64,000 bases of DNA. Origin: Myoxocephalus aenaeus. Lineage: Eukaryota; Chordata; Actinopteri; Perciformes; Cottidae. The stretch lies in assembly GCA_038501785.1 (NCBI GenBank), contig JBAMJR010000531.1:657501-721500 (forward strand), in the 5' to 3' direction. The notes below the pieces were generated by a model, which worked only from the letters and a program-made list of their open reading frames with translations, made no database searches and was not told where the DNA came from. Below are positions 20,158-33,185 of the stretch, in pieces (within the stretch, counting starts at the first letter, position 1; the number at the start of each line of letters is the position of its first letter). Both the position numbers and the translations under genes were made by a program.

Positions 20158-20854
20158 TTCAATCTACAGGTCTCAGATGGAAAGAGCCTCATAACAGACT
20201 TGTGCCTGAGAAAACGGAAAATAATGAGACAGGCAAACGTTTTGGCTTCTTCATTCATATATATATATTAATCAAATAAGATTAATGACAGAGGTGACAA
20301 CACATCTGTTGTCACCTGGAGTTTAATAAACCCTTCTTTCTTGCACCTTGGCAATGCGCCCAGAGTCACTGTGGCGTCTGTGAGGAAGACGTTACTTAAA
20401 ATGGCGCCACTGATTCACCAGTACAGCGAACTAACTGCGTCATTAGTACAGCGAACTAACTGCGTCATAAGTACAGCGAACTAACAAACATTTACAACAC
20501 CTATACACACATCACAGTCACACTAATCAACACATATAGTCTGAATCGACCCACTAAAACATCAAGAACCCATTCATTCCACCATAAATAAAAAGTCAAA
20601 TGTACAGGAGCCAGATAAAACACAGGAGATTACACAGGGCTAATATTAGCTTAGCTAGTACTTGACAGTAAAACTTTTAAAACAGCATAGCTACTAAACA
20701 AAACACAAAGCAATCTTACGAAACATTGGTATACAATTCATAAGTTACTGACCTGAGAAAACGGAAATGTTAATACTACACATCAAAGCAATGTGTTCAA
20801 TCAAACACTCATCAAATAAACAAAAATGTGACCATACATTTCGTGTGCGTCACA
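20158..20854. mobile_element. A-lineage intronic insertion, unit 2 copy
   Basis: Same insert as 2377-3115, with a contracted TA tract and one extra tandem unit of the GTACAGCGAACTAAC motif. Confidence 0.5.
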
Positions 20855-21017
20855 AAACCAACAGGTAGAAACCAAACCACAGGGACTGAACTCTGGCTAG
20901 TTAAAGGTTACACAGGATACAGTCACAGCTAGCATTAGCTTCAGCTAATTCACAGACCTGTTTCCTGTTTGAGCTCAAAACCTCAGCTCTATCAGACAGG
21001 AAGTTACACTCAGTGAA

Positions 21018-21710
21018 TAGGCTCGTTCGTTAGAGCTGCGCCTCGCCTGGAATCCAGACGAGAGCAGCGGCCGCAGCAAGAGGCGTTGTCAATAAACTGC
21101 GATCAAGTCGGACAGTTTTCATCTGCCTTCAAAGTAAATATGACTTCCTGTTAGTTCCGAACTGTTGTCTACTTGTAGTTTACAGATCACGTTTGGATTT
21201 ATTCATATGTATTTGTAAATATATATTTATGTAGAAATGTGCGTGTAGCTGCATCCTTTGGTCTTTTTATGTCCGCCTGCGAAATACATTACTACTGGTT
21301 TTGATATGTGTTGGATAAATATGATTTTGTATTATCAACCACACAAGATATGTTTTTAGATCAAACATGAGACGAATAGTCAACAATCCAGCGTTAAGTA
21401 TTACAACTACACATAAAATAAGGATTTTCTAGGATTTTGCTGTCAGATCTAAGAGCAAATCAGCTCTCTGATGTGGCGACAGCCAGGCATTTCCCATCAT
21501 GCACTGGGCCACGCAGTCGTTGGCTAGCTACTGCGGCTCCTGACTCTGAAATCGACGGCCGCCTTGCTCTCGTGAGAGTATCGTTGACCACGTGTGCATG
21601 ACTTCAGAGCAAGTCGGGACCAAGTCGGACACAAATCTAACCAACATGCATTGCACGCCGATCGCCGCCGATCGATTCTGCGCAGAACTGGCTCATCTCG
21701 AATGAGCCTA
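21018..21710. mobile_element. A-specific DNA element, unit 2 copy
   Basis: Copy of 3279-3970. Its right end (CTCGAATGAGCCTA) keeps a base lost in unit 1, giving a better match to the left terminus. Confidence 0.55.
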
Positions 21711-22465
21711 TTGTTGCGCTGACTCACTGACTAAAGGTCTTTGCACAATGAAGTGATTTTATTCATCTCTGCTCCCTCAGGAGCTTCAATAAAACTAATA
21801 ATAAAGTAAAATACCGCTTAAATATATCACAGTAAAATTAAATAAATGTGTTAATTTCACTATTTTAAATGTTAAGCCTACTTTAAAATTATGTTTATTT
21901 TGATAACAATATAAATAACATTGTACTATTATTATTGTTATGTTAGTCTTCACAGAATTTGACAACTGAGATTAACTGACTGCAACCTGTCCATGTGCCA
22001 TCACAATAATATAAAACTAACATCAGTCTGTAATTTCCTGGTTGAAAACCAGAGGGCCGTCACACCTTTAAATACAAACAGTAGTCACAGTAGTAGTGTG
22101 GTTTTATGGGACCTATAGTCTGACCCTCCTAGACCCATGAGTTTCTGGGCTTGTAGTAGCCTCTGGACCTCAGTGCTAAAGATGCTAGCGTAGCTAACTA
22201 GTTTCTTTTCAGCTTTTCCAATGCGGTGGTTTAGAAAGTCTGCATGTTTTGATACTATTACGATAGTGTATCGATATTGATCGCAAGAAGAAATACATGT
22301 TTATGGTGTCGATATTTCAATGGCTCTTCTTCTCTCGCAGCAAAGTAATATAATAATTCAGGATGATTTAATAATTCAGGATATTCTACTAATCATAGTT
22401 TGATTTTATGAAACAAATATTCAAAAGTTATGTAATAACATTCTTGTTGTCCTCAGAGTGTAGAT

Positions 22466-24112
22466 ATGTCTGCTGCCAGCTGTCAGCTGACTGAAGATCA
22501 GTTTCTGTGCTCCATCTGTCTGGATGTGTTCACTGATCCAGTCACCATACCATGTGGACACAACTTCTGTAAAGCCTGCATCACTCAACACTGGAACGTT
22601 AATGTCCCGTATCAGTGTCCCAACTGTAAAGAGGTTTTCTACACAAGACCTGACCTGAAGGTCAATACGTTCATCTCTGAGATGGCTGCTCAGTTCAGAC
22701 AGTCAGCTCAACAGAAAGCCAGCAGCAGCAGCTCAGAGCAACAAGCTGCCAAACCAGGAGAAGTTCCCTGTGACGTCTGCACTGGAACCAGACTGAAGGC
22801 CCTGAAGTCCTGCCTGGTGTGTCTGGTCTCCTTCTGTGAGACTCACCTGGAGCCTCATCTGACCAGACCAGGTCTGAAGAGACATCAGCTGATCGACCCT
22901 GTGGAGAACCTGGAAGGCAGGATGTGTACGGAGCACGATAAACTGCTGGAGCTGTTCTGTAGGACCGACCAGATGTGTGTCTGCAAGCTCTGCACTGTTC
23001 TAGACCACAATAACCATGATGTTGCTCCTCTGAAAGAAGAATATGAAGGAAAGAAGGTCGAGCTGGAGAAGACTGATGATGAAATTCAGCAGATGATCCA
23101 GAAGAGACGACTGAAGATTCAGGAGATCAAACACTCGGTGGAGCTCAGTGAGGAAGCTGCAGACAGAGAGATAGCAGGTGGTGTTCAGGTCTTCACCGCT
23201 CTGAAGGAGTCTGTTGAGAGAAGCCAGGCCGAGCTCATCGACACCATCAAAGAGAAGCAGAGAAAGACAGAGAAACAGGCTGAAGGCTTCATCAAAGAGC
23301 TGGAACAGGAAATCTGTGAGCTGAAAAGGAGAAGCACTGAGGTGGAGCAGCTCTCACGCTCTGAAGACCACCTCCACCTCCTCCAGAGCTTCAGGACCCT
23401 GAAGGCTGCTCCACCCACCAAGAACTGGACAGGAGTCAGAGTCAGTCCACCTTCATATGAGGGGACTGTGGTGAGAGCTGTGAATCAGCTGGAGGAGACG
23501 CTCAGTAAACAGATGAAGAAGCTGGTCGCTGAGGTCGAGCTGAAGAGGGTCCAGCAGTCTGCAGTGGATGTGACACTTGATCCTGATACAGCACAACCCA
23601 ACCTCATCCTGTCTGATGATGGAAAACAAGTTAAACATGGTGATGTCAAGAAGAATCTGCCAGACAATCCAGAGAGATTTGATAGTGGTGTTATTGTTTT
23701 AGCGAAGCAGAGTTTCTCTTCAGGAAGATTTTACTACGAGGTTCAGGTTAAAGGGAAGACTGAGTGGGAGTTAGGAGTGATGAGAGGGTCAATCAACAGG
23801 AAGGGAATTATCCCACTGACTCCTCAGAATGGTCTCTGGACAATATGTTTAAGGACTGAGCATGAGTACAAAGCTCTTGCTGGCCCTTCAGTCCGTCTCT
23901 CTCTGAAGTCTCGGCCTCAGAAGGTGGGGGTGTTTGTGGACTATGAGGAGGGTCTGGTCTCCTTTCATGACGTTGATGCTGCAGCTCTTATCTACTCCTT
24001 TACTGGCTGCTGCTTCACTGAGAAACTCTACCCATACATTAATCCAGGTCTTAATGATGGTGGTAAAAACTCTGACCCTCTGATCATCTCTCCTGTCAAT
24101 CACACCGAGTAG
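22466..24112 (+). CDS. TRIM A2, bloodthirsty-type TRIM E3 ligase
   Basis: 548 aa, the tandem copy of A1, with the same acceptor context (22455-22456). All RING and B-box zinc ligands are intact. By eye about eight residues differ from A1: CQLTED for CPLTEY, PDL for PEL, HNNHD for HKNHD, KKVELE for QKAELG and VKK for VKN. All of these are in the RING, B-box and coiled-coil half or just after it. The SPRY is identical to that of A1, which is the reverse of the pattern seen between A, B and C types. The gene looks intact and functional. Confidence 0.93.
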   Translation: MSAASCQLTEDQFLCSICLDVFTDPVTIPCGHNFCKACITQHWNVNVPYQCPNCKEVFYTRPDLKVNTFISEMAAQFRQSAQQKASSSSSEQQAAKPGEVPCDVCTGTRLKALKSCLVCLVSFCETHLEPHLTRPGLKRHQLIDPVENLEGRMCTEHDKLLELFCRTDQMCVCKLCTVLDHNNHDVAPLKEEYEGKKVELEKTDDEIQQMIQKRRLKIQEIKHSVELSEEAADREIAGGVQVFTALKESVERSQAELIDTIKEKQRKTEKQAEGFIKELEQEICELKRRSTEVEQLSRSEDHLHLLQSFRTLKAAPPTKNWTGVRVSPPSYEGTVVRAVNQLEETLSKQMKKLVAEVELKRVQQSAVDVTLDPDTAQPNLILSDDGKQVKHGDVKKNLPDNPERFDSGVIVLAKQSFSSGRFYYEVQVKGKTEWELGVMRGSINRKGIIPLTPQNGLWTICLRTEHEYKALAGPSVRLSLKSRPQKVGVFVDYEEGLVSFHDVDAAALIYSFTGCCFTEKLYPYINPGLNDGGKNSDPLIISPVNHTE

Positions 24113-25228
24113 AACAACCACTTGATTCTCTACAGAGAGACTCTTTAATGTAATCTTACAAAACTATGATATTGGGGATTTACGGTGTAAACATTATTGA
24201 TTGTCCACATTCTGATCAATGGGTTATTACTTTTTGTCTGTATGTGTTTCTATAATTCATCACAACTCCAACACACAGATGTAAAACCACTTATTGATAT
24301 TATCTAATATAGTCTAATTCATTATAATAACTGCATAACCTGTTGGATCATCAAAAACAATGTAATCAGGAATAAGGAGCATTTCACTAGTGCCAAATTA
24401 AAATGTTTTATTGTATATTTATGATTACTTGCACAAATTATTGGAGAATACAGATTGTTTTTAATCATTTATCATTTTCAAATTAAATGACAAATCAAGG
24501 GACCTTTGTCTAGTATGTTTTCAGTGGTAAATTATATTATATATGGTAAATGTTGTACTTTTTACTCCACTACATCTCAGAGGTACATTGTACTTGTTAC
24601 TCTACTACATCCCAGAGGTACATATTGCACTTTGGTAACACTTCATAATAACTACACGCTATTTAGCATTAGTTAAGTATGAGTAAACACTTAATTCATT
24701 ATTTATAAAGCATTGTTCCAACATTAACACTCATTATGATGCAATTGATAAACACAGTTATAAATGTTTTATTCTTGATTAATAAGCTTGACTAATATGC
24801 GTTTCATGATTGGGTTTTCATACTTTAGCATTAATATAATGATGATGGCTGCGATGCCATCAGTGGCACGAGTGGTGAGTATGTTTCATAGTTTGCTGAC
24901 ATGTGTACACAATTATTGAATATGAGTATATAGTCAAAGCTAGCTAGTAAATAGCTAGAGGTTCAATGTATTAAAGGACATGTTAATTAAGCATTATAAT
25001 TCTTAAATGGTGAAATCTAACCTTTAAAAACAAAAAACTAGCTTTTTAAAATTCAGCACTTCCTTTAGATCTGTCACAACCTGGAGCAGACATTTTAACT
25101 AGACAACAGGATATACGAATGGTAAAAACATGCAACAAACACATTAATGCAGCAGGAATATTAATCCAGAAACATCAGATGTAAAAGTATGTTTTTACTG
25201 CAGGGCTTTTACCTGTAGTGGAGTATTT
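24113..25228. other. TRIM A2 3' flank and dispersed repeat
   Basis: Same content as 6364-7510, with one fewer copy of the CATCTCAGAGGTACATTG unit. No gene is seen. Confidence 0.5.
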
Positions 25229-25490
25229 CACGTGGTATTCGTACTTCTCCTTCAGTAAATGTTCTGAGTACTTCCTCCACCACTCCCTCCTGGCGACAGG
25301 CCACTGAGAGGAGGATCAACACTGAGATAGGAGAGATCAAAGGTCACTTTTTCTGCAATGTAAGTCAAGTTGTTGTGAGCGACAGCAGAGCTGCAGTCCA
25401 GACAAGTCTCTCTGTTTCTCTCTAAAGAAACATTCAACTGAATCCAGCAGCTTTTCCTCAACAACACAACAGAATCTCTGACACACTCTG
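25229..25490 (+). promoter_or_regulatory. TRIM B2 promoter and non-coding exon 1
   Basis: CACGTG at 25229-25234 and the 105-nt exon block 25386-25490 with its GTGAGT donor. The acceptor is at 27222-27223. Confidence 0.6.
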
Positions 25491-26495
25491 GTGAGTCCTC
25501 TGTTCTACAAAGACTAAATACACTCTCTAAATATTTGGTCCAGTTCAAACTAGAATGTTATTGTTTTACATCTAGTTTGATCAGATAAATATTATGAAGC
25601 CATATAAATGTGTCATTGTAGATTAAACCAACAGGTAGAAACCAAACCACAGGGACTGAACTCTGGCTAGTTAAAGGTTACACAGGATACAGTCACAGCT
25701 AGCATTAGCTTCAGCTAATTCACAGACCTGTTTCCTGTTTGAGCTCAAAACCTCAACTCTACTCAGACAGGAAGTTACACTCAGAGTGAATGTTGAGCTG
25801 ACTCACTGACTAAAGGTCTTTGCACAATGAAGTGATTTTATTGATCTCTGCTCCCCCAGAAGCTTCAATAAAACAAATAATAAATATATCACAGTAAATT
25901 TTTATAAATGTCTTAATTTCACTATTTTGAATTGTAAGCCTACTTTAAAATTGTGTTCGTTTTGATAACAATATAAATAACATTGTACTATTATTATTAT
26001 GTTATTTAATGTTTGCTCGAGTAATGGAGAGATGAGATTGTGTTTTTTAGGATTTTAATTCTGATACCAGAACCAGAGGGTTTAGGATGTTATCACTGCA
26101 ATGCTGAAGACAGAAGATTAGTTTATCATTGTCTTATTTTTGAAAACCGGCTAGTTCCCAAATGTAATAGTCATAAAAGTGACTGTCAGCAGGCAGGGAT
26201 CAGCCAGAAGCAGCCTTAAAAAACAACAACTAAAAAGGCTAAAAACAGAATTATGTATGTGTTTACTGCATTGTGGCGTCAGCTTTACCAAATTTGACAA
26301 CTGAGATTAACACTGACAAAAAGTGCATGTTGTTTGAATTGTGTGCTTCTGAAACACACACTGAATGCAACCTGTCCATGTCCACATGTGCCATCACAAG
26401 AATAATAAAAACTAACAGCAGACTGTAATTTCCAGGTTTAAAACCAGAGGACCTTCACTATGACACTACAAACAGTAGTAGTGTGGTTTTATGGG

Positions 26496-26967
26496 AACCT
26501 CTTGACACATGTCAAGAGGTTACGTGATACGTTACCCCAAAAACAAAACTTAAAAGTATTTTTCCACTCTGCCGATGTTCTGGTCTAAAATCAAGGCAGA
26601 ATATCCTGAGATCGCCAAAAAATCTCTGAAAACCCTTCCTCCATTTCCAACATGCTGTCTTTGTGAAGCAGGGTTTAAGTTGAGCAGTAGACTGGACATA
26701 AAGGTCTAAGTTACAGAGTAGACTGGATATAAAGAACACACGTCGGGTGTCTCCCATCACCCCGACCCGGCTCTTTGCAAAGAAACAAGCTCATGGCTCT
26801 CACTAATTCAGCGTAATGGGGAGTTGTTTTTTTAAGCACTTTATTATTGTCTTTATGCCGGTCGTATAATTTTATTACATCATATTTATTACGTCATATT
26901 TATCGCCCACACGCCGGTCCGTGAAAATATTGTCTAGCAGGAAACCAAAAAAGGTTGGGGACCGCTG
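26496..26967 (+). mobile_element. hAT transposase relic, unit 2 copy
   Basis: Copy of 8779-9250, with the same transposase C-terminal remnant, the same 11-bp inverted repeat at its left edge and GTTTAGAC directly to its right (26968-26975). Confidence 0.75.
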
Positions 26968-27232
26968 GTTTAGACGTCCTGCATGTTTTGATACTATTAT
27001 GATAGGCACTAGTGTATCGATATTGATCGCAAGAGGAAATATTGTTATGATATCAATATTTCAATAGCTCTTCTTCACTCGTAGCAAACTAATATTATAA
27101 AATATCATAATTCAGGATGACTCCTTATATTCTACTAATCATAGTTTGATTTTATGAAATAAATAATCAAAATATACAGATATACAGATAACAGATTTGT
27201 TTTTCCACTCTTGTTGTCCTCAGAGTGTAGAT

Positions 27233-28876
27233 ATGTCTGCTGCCAGCATGCAGATGACTGAAGATCAGTTTCTGTGCTCCATCTGTCTGGATGTGTTCAC
27301 TGATCCAGTCGCCATACCATGTGGACACAACTTCTGTAAAGCCTGCATCTCTCAACACTGGAACGTTAATGTCCCGTATCAGTGTCCCAACTGTAACAAG
27401 CGTTTCTACACCACACCTGAGCTGAAGGTCAATACTTTCATCTCTGAGATGGCTGCTCAGTTCAGACAGTCAGCTCAACAGAAAGCCAGCAGCAGCAGCT
27501 CAGAGCAACAAGCTGCCAAACCAGGAGAAGTTCCCTGTGACGTCTGCACTGGAACCAGACTGAAGGCCCTGAAGTCCTGCCTGGTGTGTCTGGTCTCCTA
27601 CTGTGAGACTCACCTGGAGCCTCATCTGACAACGTCAGGTCTGAAGAGACATCAGCTGATCGACCCTGTGGAGAACCTGGAAGGCAGGATGTGTACGAAG
27701 CACGATAAACTGCTGGAGCTGTTCTGTAAGACCGACCAGATGTGTGTCTGCATGCTCTGCACTTATTCAGACCACAAGGACCATGATGTTGTTGCTCTGA
27801 AAGAAGAATATGAAGGACAGAAGGTCGAGCGGGAGAAGACTGATGATGAAATTCAGCAGATGATCCAGAAGAGACGACTGAAGATTCAGGAGATCAAACA
27901 CTCGGTGGAGCTCAGTGAGGAAGATGCAGACAGAGAGATAGCAGGTGGTGTTCAGGTCTTCACCGCTCTGAAGGAGTCTGTTGAGAAAAGCCAGGCCGAG
28001 CTCATCGACACCATCAAAGAGAAGCAGAGAAAGACAGAGAAACAGGCTGAAGGCTTCATCAAAGAGCTGGAACAGGAAATATGTGAGCTGAAGAAGAGAA
28101 GCACTGAGGTGGAGCAGCTCTCACGCTCTGAAGACCACCTCCACCTCCTCCAGAGCTTCAGGACCCTGAAGGCTGTTCCACCCACCAAGAACTGGACAGG
28201 AGTCAGAGTCAGTCCACCTTCATATGAGGGGACTGTGGTGAGAGCTGTGAATCAGCTGGAGGAGACACTCAGTAAACAGATGAAGAAGCTGCTTGAGGTC
28301 GAGCTGAAGAGGGTCCAGCAGTCTGCAGTGGATGTGACACTTGATCCTGATACAGCACAACCCAAACTCATCATGTCTCATGAAGGAAAACAAGTTAAAG
28401 TTGGTGATGTAAAGGAGAATCTTCCAGACAATCCAGAGAGATTTGATACTGGTTTAATTGTCTTAGCAAAGCAGAGTTTCTCTTCAGGAAGATTTTACTA
28501 CGAGGTTCAGGTTAAAGGGAAGACTAGGTGGGAGTTAGGAGTGGTGAGAGAGTCGATCAACAGGAAGGGAGGCATCACACTGACTCCTCAGAACGGTTTC
28601 TGGACGATAAGGTTGAGGAATCAGAATTAGTACTCAGCTTGTACTGACCCTCCAGCCAATCTCTCTCTGAAGTCTCGGCCTCAGAAGGTGGGGGTGTTTG
28701 TGGACTATGAGGAGGGTCTGGTCTCCTTTCATGACGTTGATGCTGCAGCTCTTATCTACTCCTTTACTGGCTGCTGCTTCACTGAGAAACTCTACCCATA
28801 CTTTAGTCCATGTTTTAATGATGGTGGTAAAAACTCTGCTCCTCTAATCATCTCTCCTGTCAATCACACTGAGTAG
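27233..28876 (+). pseudogene. TRIM B2, premature stop in SPRY
   Basis: It differs from B1 mainly by one G-to-T change that turns codon 466 GAG into TAG (28628-28630). The product is 465 aa and loses the last 82 residues, the second half of SPRY. Past the stop the frame is still open to the normal end at 28876. The RING and B-boxes are intact, as is most of the PRY, so a RING/B-box/coiled-coil protein without target recognition could still be made. Such forms can act as dominant partners through the coiled coil, but that is speculation here. There is one other visible change, KAAPP to KAVPP. The stop may also be an allele or assembly error. Confidence 0.85.
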
Positions 28877-29658
28877 AACAACCACTTGATTCTCTACAGA
28901 GAGATTCACTAATATGTAATCTAACAAATATATAATATTGGTGATTTTTGGTGTAAACTTTATTGATTTTCAACATTCTGCAAAAAAGAAATTCTCCTAT
29001 TTGTCTGTAAATGTTTTTCTATAATTCATCACAACTCCAACACACAGATTTAAAATCACTGATTGATATTATCTAATGTAGTGTAATTAATTATAATAAC
29101 TGCATAACCTGCATTCAAGACTGTTGGATCATCAAAAACAATGTAATCATGAATAAGGAGCATTTGCACAGGAATTCAATATTAATGATAATGTTTTATT
29201 GTCTTATTATTGTATATTTAATACATTTAATACTGGCACAAATTATTGGAGAAAGTCATGAACAACAGTTTTTTGTTTTGTTTAAAAAAAATAAAAGAAA
29301 GAAAGTTTTAACTGGATTCTTCTTTTTCATTTTACATTTAGTCAAGTACAATTCTGAGGTAATTTACTTCAAGCCACTTTATACTCTACATCTCAGAGGT
29401 ACATGTTGTATTTTTTACTCTACTACATTTCAGAGGTACATTGTTGTACGTATTACTCTACTTCATCTCAGAGGTAAATCATTTTAGAGACACGAGGTTC
29501 CTACAGAGACGCTACAAACATATGATGATTTTATAGAATATGATGCATTGAAGTAGATTAAACTAGAAAACAGGATATAAAGGAGGTAAAAACACGACAT
29601 GCACATTAATGCAGCAGGAATATTAATCCAGAAACATCAGATATGATACAACAAGGAG

Positions 29659-29710
29659 CCCTGTCCCAGCCCTTAGTGGCCCTTAGTGGCCCTTAGTGGC
29701 TGGGACAGGG
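29659..29710. repeat. 13-bp hairpin, expanded loop
   Basis: The same arms as 11942-11983, with a 26-nt loop (one extra GGCCCTTAGT unit). Confidence 0.85.
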
Positions 29711-30208
29711 CGAATCTGATTTTTCTCCTCTTTTGGTAAAGATGCTTAAGTCCAGTTTTCTCAGAGATCTGGTAAAATTCATATTCAGACATAGAGATCT
29801 GGTGAACTTATTTGTTCCTCTCTGTGCATCAGCTCTTGTACCTCACAGACACACTTTACCCCTCCTCTTCTTCACGGGTCAATCCTAGATCCTGTCTCTA
29901 AGCTCAACCACTGGAGGTTTGTTGCCTTGAATGGTAACACTGGCTGCTGTATCCTATTACACAGGAGAGCTTATACAATACCCATTATATAGAAACGATT
30001 ATACAACATAGCAACTTATCCTATGCATTTCATATGGTCTAATCACAAACTATAATTGAATTAAAACAGTATAAATGTTCAATGGTTATACTAAACAGAA
30101 AAAAGGTTACATGTTATACCAGTTATATATTCTTTTCCACGATATCTGAACACAAGTCTTCTTCCATACAGCATGATGTTCATTTAGTATATTATGGTCC
30201 ATTTAGAG

Positions 30209-31162
30209 CAGAGGTGGGCAAACTACGGCCCGCGGGCCGGATACGGCCCGCCGAGTATTAATATACGGCCCGCCGAGTATTATAATTATTATAACATTAA
30301 AAAAATATATTAAAAAAAAGTTATTAAAAAAATATATTAAAAAAAAGTTTTTTATTTGAAATAATTATAAGTTATAGTAAAGACCGCTGTAGCGCTTCTC
30401 CGTTCCCAAGTTCAGTTTCCCGAAGCACGATGACCACAACAGACCAGCGTTGATGTTTCTTCATGCTTATTTATTGCACAGCGCTCTTTTAGGCTGTAAT
30501 GCCTTCTGCTGCGCACACGGCTCTGCTGCAGAAGAACACACACACGAAAAGCCTAAAAGAGCGCTGTGCAATAAATAAGCATGAAGAAACATTGATGCTG
30601 GTCTGTTGCCATCATTGTGCTTTGGGAAAATCAAGTCGGGAACAGAGAGGCGTTACAGCAGTTTTTACGTGCCGTGGGGACCGCTGCCTGCCGTGTTCTG
30701 CTGAACTAGAGCGCACACACAACACTTGCAATTCCACCCCTCCCCCACTGATCCCACAGACAAAAGCTCCACTTCTTAGCGGTCAGAATCCTTTTTAATT
30801 ATGTCGTAAAGCGTTAACTTTAGAAGAATTACAGTAATATGAATCACTTTCTGTCGCCGGAGACAGGGTTTGTACTACAACAGTTTTAGAGTTGTAAAAT
30901 GAACTGACAGCTGCATGCAGAGTATTTTTCCTCAGTATAACTAACATAACTAACGCACATTCGACCCACGGAACTGCGCCACCGTGCGCGCTCATGTCAT
31001 GTGACATATAGGGTTCTGTCTGTCAGCCTCCTGGGTCCTAAACATTGTCCTCCCGTAACAGGTTCACACAAACACTCTCCATCCATCTGATACTGGCCCG
31101 GCCCGTCTGTCAAATTTTTTAATTCAATGTGGCCCCTGAGCCAAAAAGTTTGCCCACCCCTG
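30209..31162. mobile_element. non-autonomous hAT element, family 2, unit 2 copy
   Basis: 954 bp with ATTTAGAG on both sides (30201-30208 and 31163-31170). Carried along in the 17.7-kb duplication, not an independent insertion. Confidence 0.92.
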
Positions 31163-31304
31163 ATTTAGAGTCACCATAAAGCAGGAGGTGCTTTAGGGGC
31201 GGGGTTTGGTTTCGGGCTTTATAATACTAAATTAAACTGAGTTGAATGGATGAGCCGCTTCCTGTGTTCTCTGCTCTGACATAAACACCCAACTCTCCGC
31301 TCAC

Positions 31305-31364
31305 CTTCTGCCAGGATCTTCTCATCGATCGACTCGACTCCTTCAGCACACGAAGGTTCCCTCA
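31305..31364 (-). pseudogene. truncated pot1 exon fragment in unit 2
   Basis: Copy of 13582-13641, with the same truncation point and the retained GTGAGC donor. Confidence 0.8.
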
Positions 31365-32009
31365 AACAAACTATTCTTCATTAAAAAAATAAAATATATA
31401 TAAGTAACTCGAATATCAGTGGTCCTCAATTTCTCAACATATGTATTACGATTAAAACATTTAACAATACTAACAGGCTTTGTGCGCAATCTAGTGTAAA
31501 GTTATGGTATTACACCGAAACTGTGACATTTAAACTACAAGAAAACATTTAAGAACAGATTCACACTTTAATCTCCTGAACATCAAAGTCAGATTTATAT
31601 TTATAGTGTTTGAATCTCTCGTGACTGCTGAGTAACTAAGTACATCTATTCAAGTACTTCAGTAGAAATACAAGTCATTTACTTTACGTACTTATTTAAA
31701 TGTTATGCATTTAAATCTCCTTCACGACATATCAGAGGTACATATTGTAATTTTAACTGTACCTCAACGGTAACTATTGTACACATTGTTTGTTTTTCTT
31801 AGAGATACGAGGTTCTCACAGGACAGAGACACTACAAACATATGATGATCTTATAGATAATGATGCATTGAAGTAGATTAAATAAGACAACAGGATATGA
31901 AGGAGGTCAAATAAAACATACAAATGAATGCTGCAGGAATATTAATCCAGAAACATCAGAAATAAAAGTAAGTTTTTAATGCAGGGCTTTTACTTGTTGT
32001 GGAGTATTT

Positions 32010-32269
32010 CACGTGGAATTTGCACTTCTCCTTCAGTTAATGATCTGAGTACTTCCTCCACCACTCCCTCCTGGCGACGGGCCACTGAGAGGAGGAGCAA
32101 CACTGAAAGAGGAGAGTAAAGGTCACTTTTCCTGATATGAAAGTAAAGTTATTGTGAGCGACAGCAGAGCTGCAGTGGAGACAAGTCTCTCTGTTTCTCT
32201 CTAAAGAAACATTCAACTGAATCCAGCAGCTTTTCCTCAACAACACAACAGAATCTCTGACAAACACTG
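32010..32269 (+). promoter_or_regulatory. TRIM C2 distal promoter and exon 1a
   Basis: CACGTG at 32010-32015 and the 105-nt block 32165-32269 with its GTGAGT donor. Confidence 0.5.
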
Positions 32270-32709
32270 GTGAGTCCTCTGTTCTACAAAGACTAAATAC
32301 AGTCTCTCTCTATCCTTAGCTAACAAGCGTAACAGTTTCCTTGAACAATGTGTGCCTCTAAAATAGAATCAGTTTAAACAACGTTTTAATGAGGGTGCTG
32401 TTCACTGCGCTACACTCTTCTTTTGTCCTGCGTTACTCTTCTTCTTCTGAGAAACTTGAGAAAGAAGCGTGAATACAATGCACAGACAGCCCCCTAGTGG
32501 TGAGATGGAGACACCTACTGGCTGTTTTAGATATTACACGCATCACTGTATAAAATCAGATACTTATGAAAACTAAAGAGAAGCAATGAGTATACAACAG
32601 TGTTCAGCCTAGATGTTGATGAATTTATATTCTTACCACAAATTAAACACAGCTATCTCACACATACTTGAAGTATATTTGGTGAATACTTAAACTTAAG
32701 TAAAGTTTG

Positions 32710-33185
32710 GAATTTGCACTTCTCCCTCAGTTCAAGATCTGAATTCTTCCTCCACCACTCCCTCCTGGCGACGGGCCACTGAGAGGAGGAGCAACACTGA
32801 AAGAGGAGATTAAAAGTCACTTTTCCTGAAATGTAAGTAAAGTTGTTGTGAGCGACAGCAGAGCTGCAGAGGAGAGCCCGGGCAGGTAAACAGTGGGCTG
32901 AAGTCTGAATTGTTGGTCTTTATGTTTCTAGTTTTTTTGAAGAAAGACCTTAAAATAGGGTTTATCATCCAAAAACCTTCACCAATGATTTAAACATAGA
33001 GAAATATTGTCATTATGTATGCGTTAATATGCTGTGATTTTACTGGTCCGGCCCACTTGAGGTCAAAATGGGCAGCATGCGGCCCCTTAACTAAAAATGA
33101 GTTTGACACCCCTGCTCTAAAGAAACATTCAACTGAATCCAGCAGCTTTTCCTCAACAACACAACAGAATCGCTGACAAACACTG
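32710..33185 (+). promoter_or_regulatory. TRIM C2 proximal promoter and interrupted exon 1b
   Basis: Copy of the C1 arrangement. The exon block 32859-33185 is interrupted by the hAT fragment 32870-33114. The donor at 33186 is intact and the acceptor is at 34540-34541. Confidence 0.45.
32870..33114. mobile_element. 5'-truncated hAT fragment, family 4, unit 2 copy
   Basis: Same fragment as 15147-15390, ending GAGTTTGACACCCCTG. Confidence 0.65.
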
